Of a stretch of 64,000 nt of DNA, positions 52,752 to 62,479 are shown one piece after another (positions within the stretch are counted from its first letter, which is position 1; each line of letters begins with the position of its first letter). Source of the DNA: Virgifigura deserti (GTDB taxonomy: Bacteria > Pseudomonadota > Alphaproteobacteria > Dongiales > Dongiaceae). The notes under the pieces were generated by a model. That model saw nothing but the letters and a program-made list of their open reading frames with translations. It had not been told where the DNA came from and did not search any database. The position numbers and the translations under genes are program-made. The DNA lies in NCBI GenBank assembly GCA_003576685.1, contig QOZR01000017.1, forward strand, positions 1 to 64,000. Direction: 5' to 3'.

Positions 52752-53987
52752 TCACACGGCGCCGGCTTTCGCCAAGCGTCCGACCTCCGCTTCCGACATG
52801 CCCAAAAGGTCCACGAAGACTTTTTTGTTGTGCTCGCCGACCTCGGGACCGGTCCAGCGAATCGCCTTGGCTTGGTCGAAGCCCATAGCGGGCACGACAC
52901 CAGGATGCAGAACCTCGCCTAGGCGAGGATCGGGCATCCGCTGAAGCATGCCGCGATGGTGAAACTGGGAATCCGCGGCGATATCCGCGATGGTGTATAT
53001 GCGGCTCGCCGGAACATCCGCCTCGTCCATTGCAGCCTCCAGCTCCGCGATCAGTTTCGTGCGCGTCCAGGCCGCGATTTCCCCGTCGAGCGCCGCCGCA
53101 TTGCTGACCCTCGCGGGATTGTCCGCGAATCGCGCATCGCTGAGGAGCTCCGCCCGGCCCATCGCCTTGCAAAGCCTGGCGAAGAGGGAATCGGAATTGG
53201 CCCCGATCAAGAACCACTTCCCGTCTTTCGAGGGATAGGCATTCGATGGCGCCGTCGTCGCCAGCGACGAGCCCTGGGGCTGCCGGATATCCCCGAAGAA
53301 GCCGTACTCCGGCAAACAGCCCTCAAGCAGGCTGAAGACGGACTCCGTCAACGCGACGTCGACATGCCTCTTCGAACTCTTCTTTCCCGCCTGCTTCTCG
53401 TAAATGGCCGCCAGAAGGCCGAGGGCTCCATACAGACCGGCGATGCTGTCCCCTATGGAGATGCCGGTTCGAACAGGTGGCGAGTCGGTCGCTCCGGGCG
53501 GATAGCCGGTCAAGTGCCGTAGGCCGCCGATCGCTTCGCCGATGAGTCCGAAAGCGGCCCTGTCGCGCTGCGGGCCGGACTGACCGAAGCCCGAAATCTG
53601 CACGACTACGGCCTCAGGATTGGCCTTCTCGATCTCCGGCAAGCCCAGCCCCCACTTGTCGAGTTGACCGGGTTTGAAGTTCTCCACCACGGCATCGACA
53701 TGGGCGACCAGTTGTCGCGCCACCTTGATGCCTTCCGGATCCTTCAGATTGATGGTCACGGACTTTTTGTTCCTTCCGTGGACCGACCACCAGACGGAAT
53801 CGCCCTGCCCGTCCGGCACCTTTCCCCAACGGCGCACGGGGTCGCCCCTGCCGGGTGGCTCGACCTTGATCACCTCCGCGCCCAAGTCCGCCAGCACGCG
53901 CGTACAGAAGGGGGCCGCGATGAAATGCCCGAGTTCCAGGATTCTCAATCCGGATAACGGGGACGCCTTGCTACTCTTTTCGTTCAT
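52752..53987 (-). CDS. CaiB/BaiF-type (family III) CoA transferase
   Basis: The 411-residue protein begins MNEKSSKASPLSGLRILELG and contains LADLGAEVIKVEPPGRGDPV, KKSVTINLKDPEG, VENFKPGQLDKWGLG and SGFGQSGPQRDRAAFGL, where the Asp is expected to form the acyl-anhydride intermediate. These enzymes move CoA between carboxylic acids such as succinyl-CoA and a di- or hydroxy-acid. It is convergent with the regulator gene. An HMG-lyase-family enzyme nearby could use a CoA ester it makes. Confidence 0.92.
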   Translation of the reverse strand: MNEKSSKASPLSGLRILELGHFIAAPFCTRVLADLGAEVIKVEPPGRGDPVRRWGKVPDGQGDSVWWSVHGRNKKSVTINLKDPEGIKVARQLVAHVDAVVENFKPGQLDKWGLGLPEIEKANPEAVVVQISGFGQSGPQRDRAAFGLIGEAIGGLRHLTGYPPGATDSPPVRTGISIGDSIAGLYGALGLLAAIYEKQAGKKSSKRHVDVALTESVFSLLEGCLPEYGFFGDIRQPQGSSLATTAPSNAYPSKDGKWFLIGANSDSLFARLCKAMGRAELLSDARFADNPARVSNAAALDGEIAAWTRTKLIAELEAAMDEADVPASRIYTIADIAADSQFHHRGMLQRMPDPRLGEVLHPGVVPAMGFDQAKAIRWTGPEVGEHNKKVFVDLLGMSEAEVGRLAKAGAV

Positions 53988-54026
53988 CACCAATCAGAAA
54001 ACATAGGGTTGTGTACCGGGATCACA

Positions 54027-54287
54027 TGAAGCCGAGCTGGCTCAGCTTTCGCGCTGGCTCCAGCAAGGCTGGTCGGGCGATCGCCCCATCACGAAATAGT
54101 TGTTCCGGCCCGATCCAGAGTGACTGCTGCGTGACGCCCCCGTCGGGATGATGCTTTCCGCCGCCCCGAGATCACTCTGCGTGTCGGCGGTCATCAACAC
54201 TGTTTCCGAGGGCTTTACGCCAAAATGATTTCTGACCAGGCGATCCGCTCCACGCGCCGCCGAGCGCCCCCCTAGGTTCGCGCTCAA
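54027..54287 (-). pseudogene. Internally deleted paralogue of the M29-like gene
   Basis: The first 39 codons (MSANLGGRSAARGADRLVRN, then FGVKPSETVLMTAD) match the N-terminus of the protein at 43937-44980. The frame then jumps, with a frame change near 54175, to GGGKHHPDGGVTQQSLWIGP and a short tail ending LSQLGFM. This matches the C-terminal GGENHPDGIVLDQSVWIG of the same protein. About 250 residues between are missing. It is a clear deletion remnant of a second copy. Confidence 0.75.
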
Positions 54288-54469
54288 GTTCTCTCCGCAT
54301 TATCATCTGCCGCCACTTCCTCATTCAGGAACCGGAGGACTTGCTCGTTACAAATTTCGGGATTCTCGATCATCGGAAGATGACCGCAGTTGTCGATTGC
54401 GACCAGGCTCGCGTCGTGCCCCAAGCACACTGAAGGAACCAACGCGCACCGCTCCTCGCACCATGTCAT
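54284..54469 (-). pseudogene. C-terminal remnant of an alpha/beta hydrolase
   Basis: The 61-codon frame ends with LVAIDNCGHLPMIENPEICN and EQVLRFLNEE, which matches the catalytic-His end of alpha/beta hydrolases (compare DDCGHYPMLEHPEKYNNLV in the protein at 40557-41387). The N-terminal four-fifths including the nucleophile are absent. It overlaps the stop of the upstream HMG-lyase-family gene by four bases and the M29-like remnant by four bases, keeping the arrangement of a former operon. Confidence 0.65.
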
Positions 54470-55416
54470 TGCGCCCGCTGCTCCGCCGTACGCTCGGGGA
54501 GCACCTGGGCGATCCGCTCCCTGGGGACTTGCCGCAGGTGGCTTTCGGTTTGCCCTCCGGGCAGCCTCGCTATCCGATCGGCCGCGTTCAGCAACCGCTC
54601 CAGATCGATTCCGGAGTCAACGCCGCCCCTGGTAAAGGCAAAGACCAAGTCTTCCATCGCTGTGTTGCCCGAGGCCCCGGGAGCGAAGGGGCACCCGCCG
54701 AGACCGGCGGTGGCAGCGTCGATGATTCGAACGCCGGCACTGTAGGCAGCGAAGGAGTTGGCCACGCCCATGCCGAAAGTATCGTGACCATGAAAGGCCC
54801 AGGTCGCCTGCGGATCCTCCTTGATCAGCGCCGAAAATCGTGTCTCTACGGAAAGGGGGTCCGCGCACCCCGTCGTGTCGCAAAGCGCGAACTCGGCATC
54901 GGGTGCGATGGAGCGGGCCGCAAGATAGACCCGGCGCAGGTCATCCAAGGAAACGGTCCCGTCGAAGGGACAGTCGAAGGCCGTTGCGAGATCGATGCGC
55001 AGCGCGTAGTCGCCCGATCGCCCAATCGTTTCGACGATCGACCGCAACTGATCGAGGGACTCTGCGACGGATCGCCTGACGTTCTTTCGATTGTGCGTTT
55101 CCGAGACCGAGACTACGAAGACGAGGGCACGGTAGCCGCTCTCGAGGGCAATCTCCGCGCCCTTGGAGTTCGGCACCAGTATGCTGAGCCTTGCATCCTT
55201 CCGGTCTCGGAAAGCGACCGCGACTTCGGCCATGTCCGCCATCTGGGGAACCGCCTTCGGATTCACGAACGAACCGATCTCCATCCGGCGGAACCCGGCC
55301 TCCAGCAGACCGTCGATGATCGCGATCTTTTCCGCGGTCGGTATCGGCTCGCCGATGGACTGGAAGCCGTCTCGCGGGGCGACTTCGACGAACTCGACTC
55401 TTCGGCGGTCAGTCAC
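54466..55416 (-). CDS. Hydroxymethylglutaryl-CoA lyase family enzyme
   Basis: The 316-residue TIM-barrel protein has VEFVEVAPRDGFQSIGEPIP (metal Asp, catalytic Arg), EIGSFVNPKAVPQMAD, TAFDCPFDGTV, WAFHGHDTFGMGVANS and GLGGCPFAPGASGNTAMEDL with the catalytic Cys. This is the full motif set of HMG-CoA lyase, which cleaves 3-hydroxy-3-methylglutaryl-CoA to acetoacetate and acetyl-CoA. Many catabolic paralogues act on other 3-hydroxyacyl-CoAs. Beside a CaiB-type transferase it may handle a pathway-specific CoA ester. Confidence 0.9.
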   Translation of the reverse strand: MTDRRRVEFVEVAPRDGFQSIGEPIPTAEKIAIIDGLLEAGFRRMEIGSFVNPKAVPQMADMAEVAVAFRDRKDARLSILVPNSKGAEIALESGYRALVFVVSVSETHNRKNVRRSVAESLDQLRSIVETIGRSGDYALRIDLATAFDCPFDGTVSLDDLRRVYLAARSIAPDAEFALCDTTGCADPLSVETRFSALIKEDPQATWAFHGHDTFGMGVANSFAAYSAGVRIIDAATAGLGGCPFAPGASGNTAMEDLVFAFTRGGVDSGIDLERLLNAADRIARLPGGQTESHLRQVPRERIAQVLPERTAEQRAQ

Positions 55417-55597
55417 AGGATTTCCACCTCTTCATGCAGGTTCGGAAGAGAGCCGATCGCTCTTCAGGCTTGCCTGCCTTTGGGCTTGCCCGGCGAAGGC
55501 AGTGATTGCGGGACGTCGCAAAGACCCACACGCTCCCTCCTCATGGCGCTTTTCGCTCGACACCGAAGCAAGCCGCTCCCTCGTTCATCCGACGGCT

Positions 55598-57949
55598 TCA
55601 CCCGACAGCGCGAATGTGCTTGACCGGACGGCCGGGAACCATGGCGGCGACCGCCATCGCGATGGACTCCGCGTCGATGCCGTAATGGCGATAGAGGTCC
55701 TGAATCGCCCCCGTTTGGCCGAAGCGTTCCACGCCGAGATTGACGGTGCGATGACCGTAGATTCCGGAAAGCCAAGATAGCGTCGCCGAGTGACCGTCGA
55801 TCACCGTGATCAGCGTGCAGTGGCGCGGCAGCCCGGCCAACAACCGCTCGACGTGACTCGGCGCGGTCCGTCCCTGGATATATTCCTGCTGGGACGTCTT
55901 CCATTCGGCGTAAAGTCTGTCCGCGGAGGTCACTGCCAGGACACCGACGTCGCGGCGATCCTCGCTGATCATGCCCGCCGCGGCGATGACCTCGGGCGCG
56001 ATCGCGCCTTGATAGGCAATCACCGCTTCGCAGTTTGGCCCCGGCTCGCGCAGCCAGTACGCGCCCGCAATCACAGAGCGGCTGAAGTCCTCGGTGACCG
56101 GGCGGCGGATTTGCTCGACGGGCTTCGTCGAGAGACGAAGGTAGACCGAGCCCCCCTCCTCCTCGCGCTGCATATAGTCGAAGGCCCAGTCCATGATCAC
56201 TGCGAGCTCGTCGACATAGGCCGGCTCATAGGATAGGAGCCCGTCCTGCGACATCCCGATCATGGGCGTGGCCACCGATTGATGCGCGCCGCCTTCCGGC
56301 GCCAGAGTCACGCCCGAGGGCGTGCCGACCAGGAGGAAGCGGGCATCCTGGTAACAGGCATAGTTGAGCGCATCGAGCCCGCGCGCGATGAAGGGGTCGT
56401 AGAGCGTCCCGATCGGCAGCAGCCGTTCTCCAAAGAGCGAATGGGACAAGCCCGCCGCGCCGAGCAGCAGGAAGAGGTTCATCTCGGCGATACCGAGCTC
56501 GATGTGCTGGCCCTCGGGCGAAAAGCCCCACTTTTGGGTGCTTGGGATCCGCTCGTCCCGGAAGAGATCCGCAATGGGCTGCGGCGAGAAGAGCGCGCGC
56601 CGGTTGACCCAGGGCCCGAGATTGGTCGAGACCGTCACATCCGGAGACGTCGTGACGATCCGCTCGGCCAGCTTACTGTCGCCCCGGGCAAGCGCGTCCA
56701 AGACCTTTCCGAAGGCGGCCTGGGTCGCGATGACCTTGTCTTCGAGCCGCACGGGGCCGACCGACGACACACGCTCTGCCTTGTGGCGCCGCCGACCCTT
56801 CGCCTTGAAGGGGACGGTTTGAAGGAAGGCCTCGATTTTCGACCTGGACAGGGAGAGCCCCTCATAAGGCTCCCACTCATAGCCCTCCCGCACTCCCATT
56901 TGCTGGCGGAAAGCCTCCATGTGCTGCGGCGTCATCAGGCCGGCATGGTTGTCTTTGTGCCCCGCCAAGGGCGTTCCCCAGCCCTTTACGGTGTAGGCGA
57001 TGAAGACCGTGGGACGGTCGTGATCGATGCTCTCGAACGCCTCGATCACCGTCTCCAGACAGTGCCCGCCGAGATTGGCCATCAGTTCGGCAAGCTCCGC
57101 ATCGCTGCGCCTGTTCAACAGCGCCGTCACCTGGACCTGGTCGCCGATCTCGTCCATCAGACGCTTACGCCACGCTTCGCCGCCCTGGAACATCAGCGCG
57201 GAGTAGAGAGAGTTGGGGCAGCTATCGATCCAGTCCTTGAGCTTTTCGCCGCCGGGCTCCCCAAAGGCCGCACGCTGCAGGGCACCGTACTTCATCGTCA
57301 CGACGTCCCAGCCGAAGGCACGGAAGACGCTCTCCACGCGCTCGTAGAGTCCCTCGCGGACCACGCCGTCGAGGCTCTGGCGGTTGTAGTCGATGATCCA
57401 CCAAGTGTTGCGCAACCCCTGCTTCCAGCCCTCCTGAAGACATTCGTAGACGTTCCCCTCGTCCAGCTCGGCATCGCCGACCAGGGCGATCATACGACCC
57501 TCGCACAGCTTCTTGCCCCAGGGCTTCGCGCGCACATAGTCCTGGATCAGGGAGGCAAAAGCGGTCATTGCCACGCCCAAACCGACCGAGCCCGTCGAGA
57601 AATCCACGTCGTCCGCGTCCTTGGTGCGGCTGGGATAGGACTGGGCGCCGCCGTAGCCGCGGAAGGCCGCCAGCTTCTCGCGGGATTGCTGGCCCAGGAG
57701 ATACTGGATTGCATGAAAGACGGGAGAGGCATGGGGCTTGACCGCAACCCGGTCCTCCGGACGCAGGATCCGGAAGTAGAGCGCGGTCATCAGCGTCACC
57801 ATGGAGGCGCAGGAAGCTTGGTGCCCCCCGACCTTGATCTCGTCGACCGTTTCGCGGACGTGATTTGCGTTATGGATGGTCCAGGAGGCGAGCCAGAGCA
57901 CTTTCCGCTCGAGCGCTTTCAAGACAGTCTTGGACTTGGCGTCGATCAT
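55598..57949 (-). CDS. Homodimeric 2-oxoacid dehydrogenase E1 / transketolase-like protein (MdeB-type)
   Basis: The 783-residue protein has the three-domain thiamine diphosphate fold in one chain: IHNANHVRETVDEIKVGGHQ, HASPVFHAIQYLLGQQ, the ThDP motif GDAELDEGNVYECLQEGWKQ with IIDYNRQSLDG, the pyrimidine domain with ELGIAEMNLFLLLGAAGLSH, and a transketolase C-terminal domain. It resembles AceE but is about 100 residues shorter, like the MdeB class linked to 2-oxobutyrate from methionine. No E2 or E3 subunit is nearby. A divergent Lrp/AsnC regulator lies 121 bases away, as in mde clusters, but no methionine gamma-lyase is present. The true 2-oxoacid is unknown. Confidence 0.82.
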   Translation of the reverse strand: MIDAKSKTVLKALERKVLWLASWTIHNANHVRETVDEIKVGGHQASCASMVTLMTALYFRILRPEDRVAVKPHASPVFHAIQYLLGQQSREKLAAFRGYGGAQSYPSRTKDADDVDFSTGSVGLGVAMTAFASLIQDYVRAKPWGKKLCEGRMIALVGDAELDEGNVYECLQEGWKQGLRNTWWIIDYNRQSLDGVVREGLYERVESVFRAFGWDVVTMKYGALQRAAFGEPGGEKLKDWIDSCPNSLYSALMFQGGEAWRKRLMDEIGDQVQVTALLNRRSDAELAELMANLGGHCLETVIEAFESIDHDRPTVFIAYTVKGWGTPLAGHKDNHAGLMTPQHMEAFRQQMGVREGYEWEPYEGLSLSRSKIEAFLQTVPFKAKGRRRHKAERVSSVGPVRLEDKVIATQAAFGKVLDALARGDSKLAERIVTTSPDVTVSTNLGPWVNRRALFSPQPIADLFRDERIPSTQKWGFSPEGQHIELGIAEMNLFLLLGAAGLSHSLFGERLLPIGTLYDPFIARGLDALNYACYQDARFLLVGTPSGVTLAPEGGAHQSVATPMIGMSQDGLLSYEPAYVDELAVIMDWAFDYMQREEEGGSVYLRLSTKPVEQIRRPVTEDFSRSVIAGAYWLREPGPNCEAVIAYQGAIAPEVIAAAGMISEDRRDVGVLAVTSADRLYAEWKTSQQEYIQGRTAPSHVERLLAGLPRHCTLITVIDGHSATLSWLSGIYGHRTVNLGVERFGQTGAIQDLYRHYGIDAESIAMAVAAMVPGRPVKHIRAVG

Positions 57950-58070
57950 GCGCGACCCGTGATGGTAAGGCCATTAATGATCGAGATCATGGCAGAAAGC
58001 CGGCGGCAGATGTTTGCTATCTTTCAGCAACCCTTCTATAGAATTGGCAGAATCTGCCAGGAAATCTCTT

Positions 58071-58538
58071 ATGGACGAAATAGATTGGAAGATTATCACC
58101 GCCCTGCAGCAGAATGCGCGCCTGACGAACCAGGAGCTGGCGCAGAAGGTGGGGCTGTCGCCCTCACCCTGCTTGAGACGGCTGAGAAAGCTGGAGGAGG
58201 AAGGCGTCCTTTGCGGCTATCGGGCCTTGATCGATCAAGAGCAGTACGGCCTGCCGATCAACGCCTTCGTGTCGATCCGCTTGGAGCGCCAGACCGACGC
58301 CGCGATCCGCGCCTTTGAGCGGGCGATCCAGGATCTCGACGAGGTGCAAGAGTGCTATCTCATGACCGGCGCCCGCGACTACCTTCTGCGGGTTGTAAGC
58401 CACTCTCTTCAGGCTTACGAACGCTTCGTGCGCGAGCGCCTCACCCGCATTGAAGGCATCGCATCGATCGAATCCAGCTTCGCTTTCAATCAGGTCAAGA
58501 AGAACCCGAAACTGCCCCCTCCGGCCGCTCTGAGCTGA
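58071..58538 (+). CDS. Lrp/AsnC-family transcriptional regulator
   Basis: The 155-residue protein starts MDEIDWKIITALQQNARLTN, with helix-turn-helix ELAQKVGLSPSPCLRRLRKL in the first 60 residues and a RAM/AsnC ligand-binding domain (VQECYLMTGARDYLLRVVSH). AGGAA lies before the ATG at 58071; the frame is open 19 codons upstream without support. It is divergent from the E1-like gene, which it probably activates in response to an amino acid. The gap contains GGCAGAATCTGCC, a short palindrome that may be its site. Confidence 0.9.
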   Translation: MDEIDWKIITALQQNARLTNQELAQKVGLSPSPCLRRLRKLEEEGVLCGYRALIDQEQYGLPINAFVSIRLERQTDAAIRAFERAIQDLDEVQECYLMTGARDYLLRVVSHSLQAYERFVRERLTRIEGIASIESSFAFNQVKKNPKLPPPAALS

Positions 58539-58540
58539 TC

Positions 58541-58795
58541 TCATCCGCCAGAAGCTCGCGGGCCTGCGGGACGCCTTGGCCGATCCGGCGCTGCGCTCGG
58601 AAGCGTTTCGGAAGCGTTGGAGATTCTGCGCGGGCTGATTGAGCGCGTGATCGTGCGGCCGGCCGGGATCGGTTTCGAGATCGGATTGATCAGGGGATTG
58701 CGCGGATGGTGGCCGCGGCCTCTGGCGCAGACAACAAAAAAGCCGCGCTCCTCACGGAAGCGGCTTCATGTTCGGTCAAGGTGGTTGCGGGGGCC
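58541..58795 (+). pseudogene. Remnant of a serine recombinase C-terminus, frameshifted
   Basis: One frame gives EILRGLIERVIVRPAGIGFE; after a frame change near 58690 the next gives IARMVAAASGADNKKAALLT and ends SVKVVAGA with TGA. This is the C-terminal end of large serine site-specific recombinases. The final codons lie in TGGTTGCGGGGGCC (58782-58795), the complement of the 3' end of initiator tRNA. The catalytic domain is missing. A hairpin (AAGCCGC/GCGGCTT) lies at about 58739-58766. Confidence 0.6.
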
Positions 58796-58889
58796 TGAAA
58801 CCACCGACAGTTAACTCGGTCCTGTGAGGCTCAAATCGGAGGTACGCATTCGAACTTGCTGTCGATTGGTCAATGCTGCCTCGGCACGC

Positions 58890-59437
58890 TCAGTCTACTT
58901 CCGCGCCAGTCGAGCACGCGCGAGAGTACGGCTCCATAGCTAGGATGACCAGCCGCTCGATTATACGCCGGTCAACGAGGACGACGCCGTCGCGGACATT
59001 CGCCCAGAGATCGATGATCTTCTGGGCCTGTATCACTCCGTCCGCAGTGGGCGTATAGGCATTGTTGATGAGTGGGATCTGACGTGGATGGATCGCCATC
59101 TTGGCGGTAAAGCCAGAGCCAAGGTTCTCCGGGCCTCTGCGCCGCAGCCGTCCGAAGCATCGACGTCGATGTAGGGCATGTCGATTGCCGGAATCCCAGC
59201 ATGCGCTGCGGCGTGAACGATGCGGGAGCGCGGAATCAGTAGCGCTTTCCACCCGGGGAAACCCCAAGCGCCGCCGACAGGTCCAGCCCGCCGAACATCA
59301 GGAAAGAGCCCGCTACAGCCCTGTGGTATCGCTGCGCCTTGAGGCTGAAACCTGAGCGCTTGGTCGTCATCGACGGGCGGGTGTCTCAACCAAGACTGCC
59401 AGCGATTCATTTCTCGGATCTGCGCAAGGATCTTCAC
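58890..59437 (-). pseudogene. Citrate-lyase-beta-like (HpcH/HpaI aldolase) pseudogene
   Basis: Segments of a CoA-ester lyase can be read in order but in different frames: LMFGGLDLSAALGV near 59265-59305, WKALLIPRSRIVHAAAHAG and IPAIDMPYIDVDAS around 59170-59250, and GFTAKMAIHPRQIPLINNAY with IIERLVILAMEPYS in 58890-59115. At least two frameshifts (near 59250 and 59145) and loss of the N-terminal half show that it is dead. Intact relatives cleave citramalyl-CoA or malyl-CoA. It lies just downstream of the dipeptide transporter operon. Confidence 0.75.
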
Positions 59438-59475
59438 TTGATTCTCGACCTAGCCCTCAGCGCGCGAGCAATGGA

Positions 59476-60458
59476 TCAGGCGTCTTCGGGAAAATGGCAA
59501 GCGACCCTGTGACCCGGTGCCGTCTCCGACGTCTCTCCTAAAGCGGGTATCTCGGCCGTGCACTGGCCGACTGCTTTCCGGCAACGTGTCCGAAATCTGC
59601 AACCGGACGGTATGCGTATGGGGCTCGGAATCTCGCCCTGCAAGAGGGCCTGTTCACCGCGAACGCGTTCAGATAGCGCAGCCGATAGAAGGTCCCGCGT
59701 ATAAGGATGCTGTGGTTGCTGAAACAGATCGTCGCTATTCGCCAGTTCGACAATTTTACCTAAATACATGACCGCCACGCGATCGCTGAGATACTCGACA
59801 ACGTTGAGGTCGTGAGAAATGAATAGATAGGCGAGGCCGAGATCCCGCTGAAGATCTTGGAGAAGGTTGATGATCTGCGCCTGGATCGACAGATCGAGCG
59901 CGGAAACCGGTTCGTCCAGCACGATTAGTTTTGGACTCAGGGCAAGTGCTCGGGCGATGCCGATGCGTTGGCGCTGACCGCCAGAGAATTGGTGCGGATA
60001 GCGGTTGGCGTGGTTGGGATCCATGCCGACCTGCTCGAGCAGCTCGAGGACACGATCCCTTAGCGTCTTGCCCCGGTACTTTCCGCTGATTTCCAGTGGG
60101 TAAGCGATGATCTCGGCGATGGTTCGGCGGGGGTTGAGAGACGAATAGGGATCCTGAAATACCATCTGGACTTCTTGTCGCAGCCAGCGCAGTTCTTGGT
60201 ACTTCAGTGTCTGAATGTCCTGCCCCTGGTATCGGATGATGCCGGACGTTGGATCGATGAGACGCATGACCATCTTTCCAGTGGTGCTTTTGCCGCAGCC
60301 GGACTCGCCGACGAGGCCGAGCGTCTCACCCGCGCGAATGCTAAAGCTGACGCCGTCGACCGCCGTCAGCCGGGCGGCCTCCCGGCTGAACACCCCCCCG
60401 GTCCGGATCGGAAAGCTCTTCGCCAAATCGCGGACCTCGAGCAGAGATGTGTCGCCGC

Positions 60459-60462
<4 letters not shown>
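59476..60462 (-). CDS. dppF: Dipeptide/oligopeptide-type ABC transporter ATPase, DppF class
   Basis: The 328-residue protein has Walker A GESGCGKSTTGKMV, signature FSGGQRQRIGIARAL, Walker B LIVLDEPVSALD and the switch His ISHDLNVVEYLSDRVAVMY. The C-terminal oligopeptide-family extension ends with CRFRTRCRKAVGQC, the Cys-rich motif of this class. It is the last gene of the transporter operon and overlaps dppD by four bases. Confidence 0.9.
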
Positions 60463-61519
<1,057 letters not shown>

Positions 61520-61523
<4 letters not shown>

Positions 61524-62464
61524 TGACGCAGGCGCGGGTCGAGCGCATCGCGCAGGCCGTCGCCCAGGAGATTAAAGGCCAGTGCCACCAACAGCAACAT
61601 GACCCCAGGCACGGCGCTGACATGCGGTGCGATGCCGAGAACACTGCGTCCCTCCGCGGTCATGATGCCCCAGTCAGCGATCGGCGGCTGTACACCGAGC
61701 CCGAGAAAGCTCAGCCCGGCCGCGAAGACGGTCTGCAGGCCCATGGTCGTCGTCCCGTAGACGATCACAGGCGAAAGCACGTTGGGCAGCACGTCATGCA
61801 GAATGATGCGCAAATCGCTGGCGCCGCAGGCTCGCGCCGCCTGAATGAACTCTTCCTCGGCGATTGTCATCGTCGCCGTGTAAACCACTCGCGTAATGAA
61901 AGGGATCAGGACGACGATGATGGAGAGCATCACGTTGGGCATCCCCGGACCGAGGATTCCTGCTATCGCAATGGCCAGCATGACGGTGGGAAAGGCATAG
62001 AAGACGTCCAGCACACGCATGATGAACTCGCCGATGCCTCTGCGATAGAAGCCGGCGATTAGGCCTAGCAGGAGGCTGATCGCCGTTGCGACGATTACAG
62101 GTGCAAGGGCGATCGGCAGCGAAACCCGAGCGCCATATATCAGACGGCTGAGGATGTCTCGGCCCTGGCCATCGAGACCGAGAATGTGGCCCTCGGTTCC
62201 AAAGCCTTGAAGCCGCAGAGCCGGATCAGCCTCGTACGGGTCGTAGGGCGCAACAACGGGCGCGAAGATCGTCATGATGACGACGACCGTCAGGAACAAG
62301 GCACTCGCCATCGCCAGCTTGTCACGCTGGAGGGCAATCCAGAAAAGCCGCAGCGAACTTTCCGCCTGACGCACCGCCTGAGCCTCTCGAGCTTCCCATT
62401 CGCGTCTACGGACAAGGCCATTGCTTGGTTCGCTTTGGCTCGCGGTCACGGTCGTTTCTGCCAC
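61520..62464 (-). CDS. dppC: Dipeptide/oligopeptide-type ABC transporter permease, DppC class
   Basis: The 314-residue protein has an N-terminal cytoplasmic tail (to about 45), six membrane segments, FGTEGHILGLDGQGRDILSR, the DppC hallmark, and the coupling motif EEEFIQAARACGASDLRII. It starts 15 bases after the DppB gene and overlaps dppD by four bases. Confidence 0.9.
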
Positions 62465-62479
62465 GGATCCTCCTCAGGC

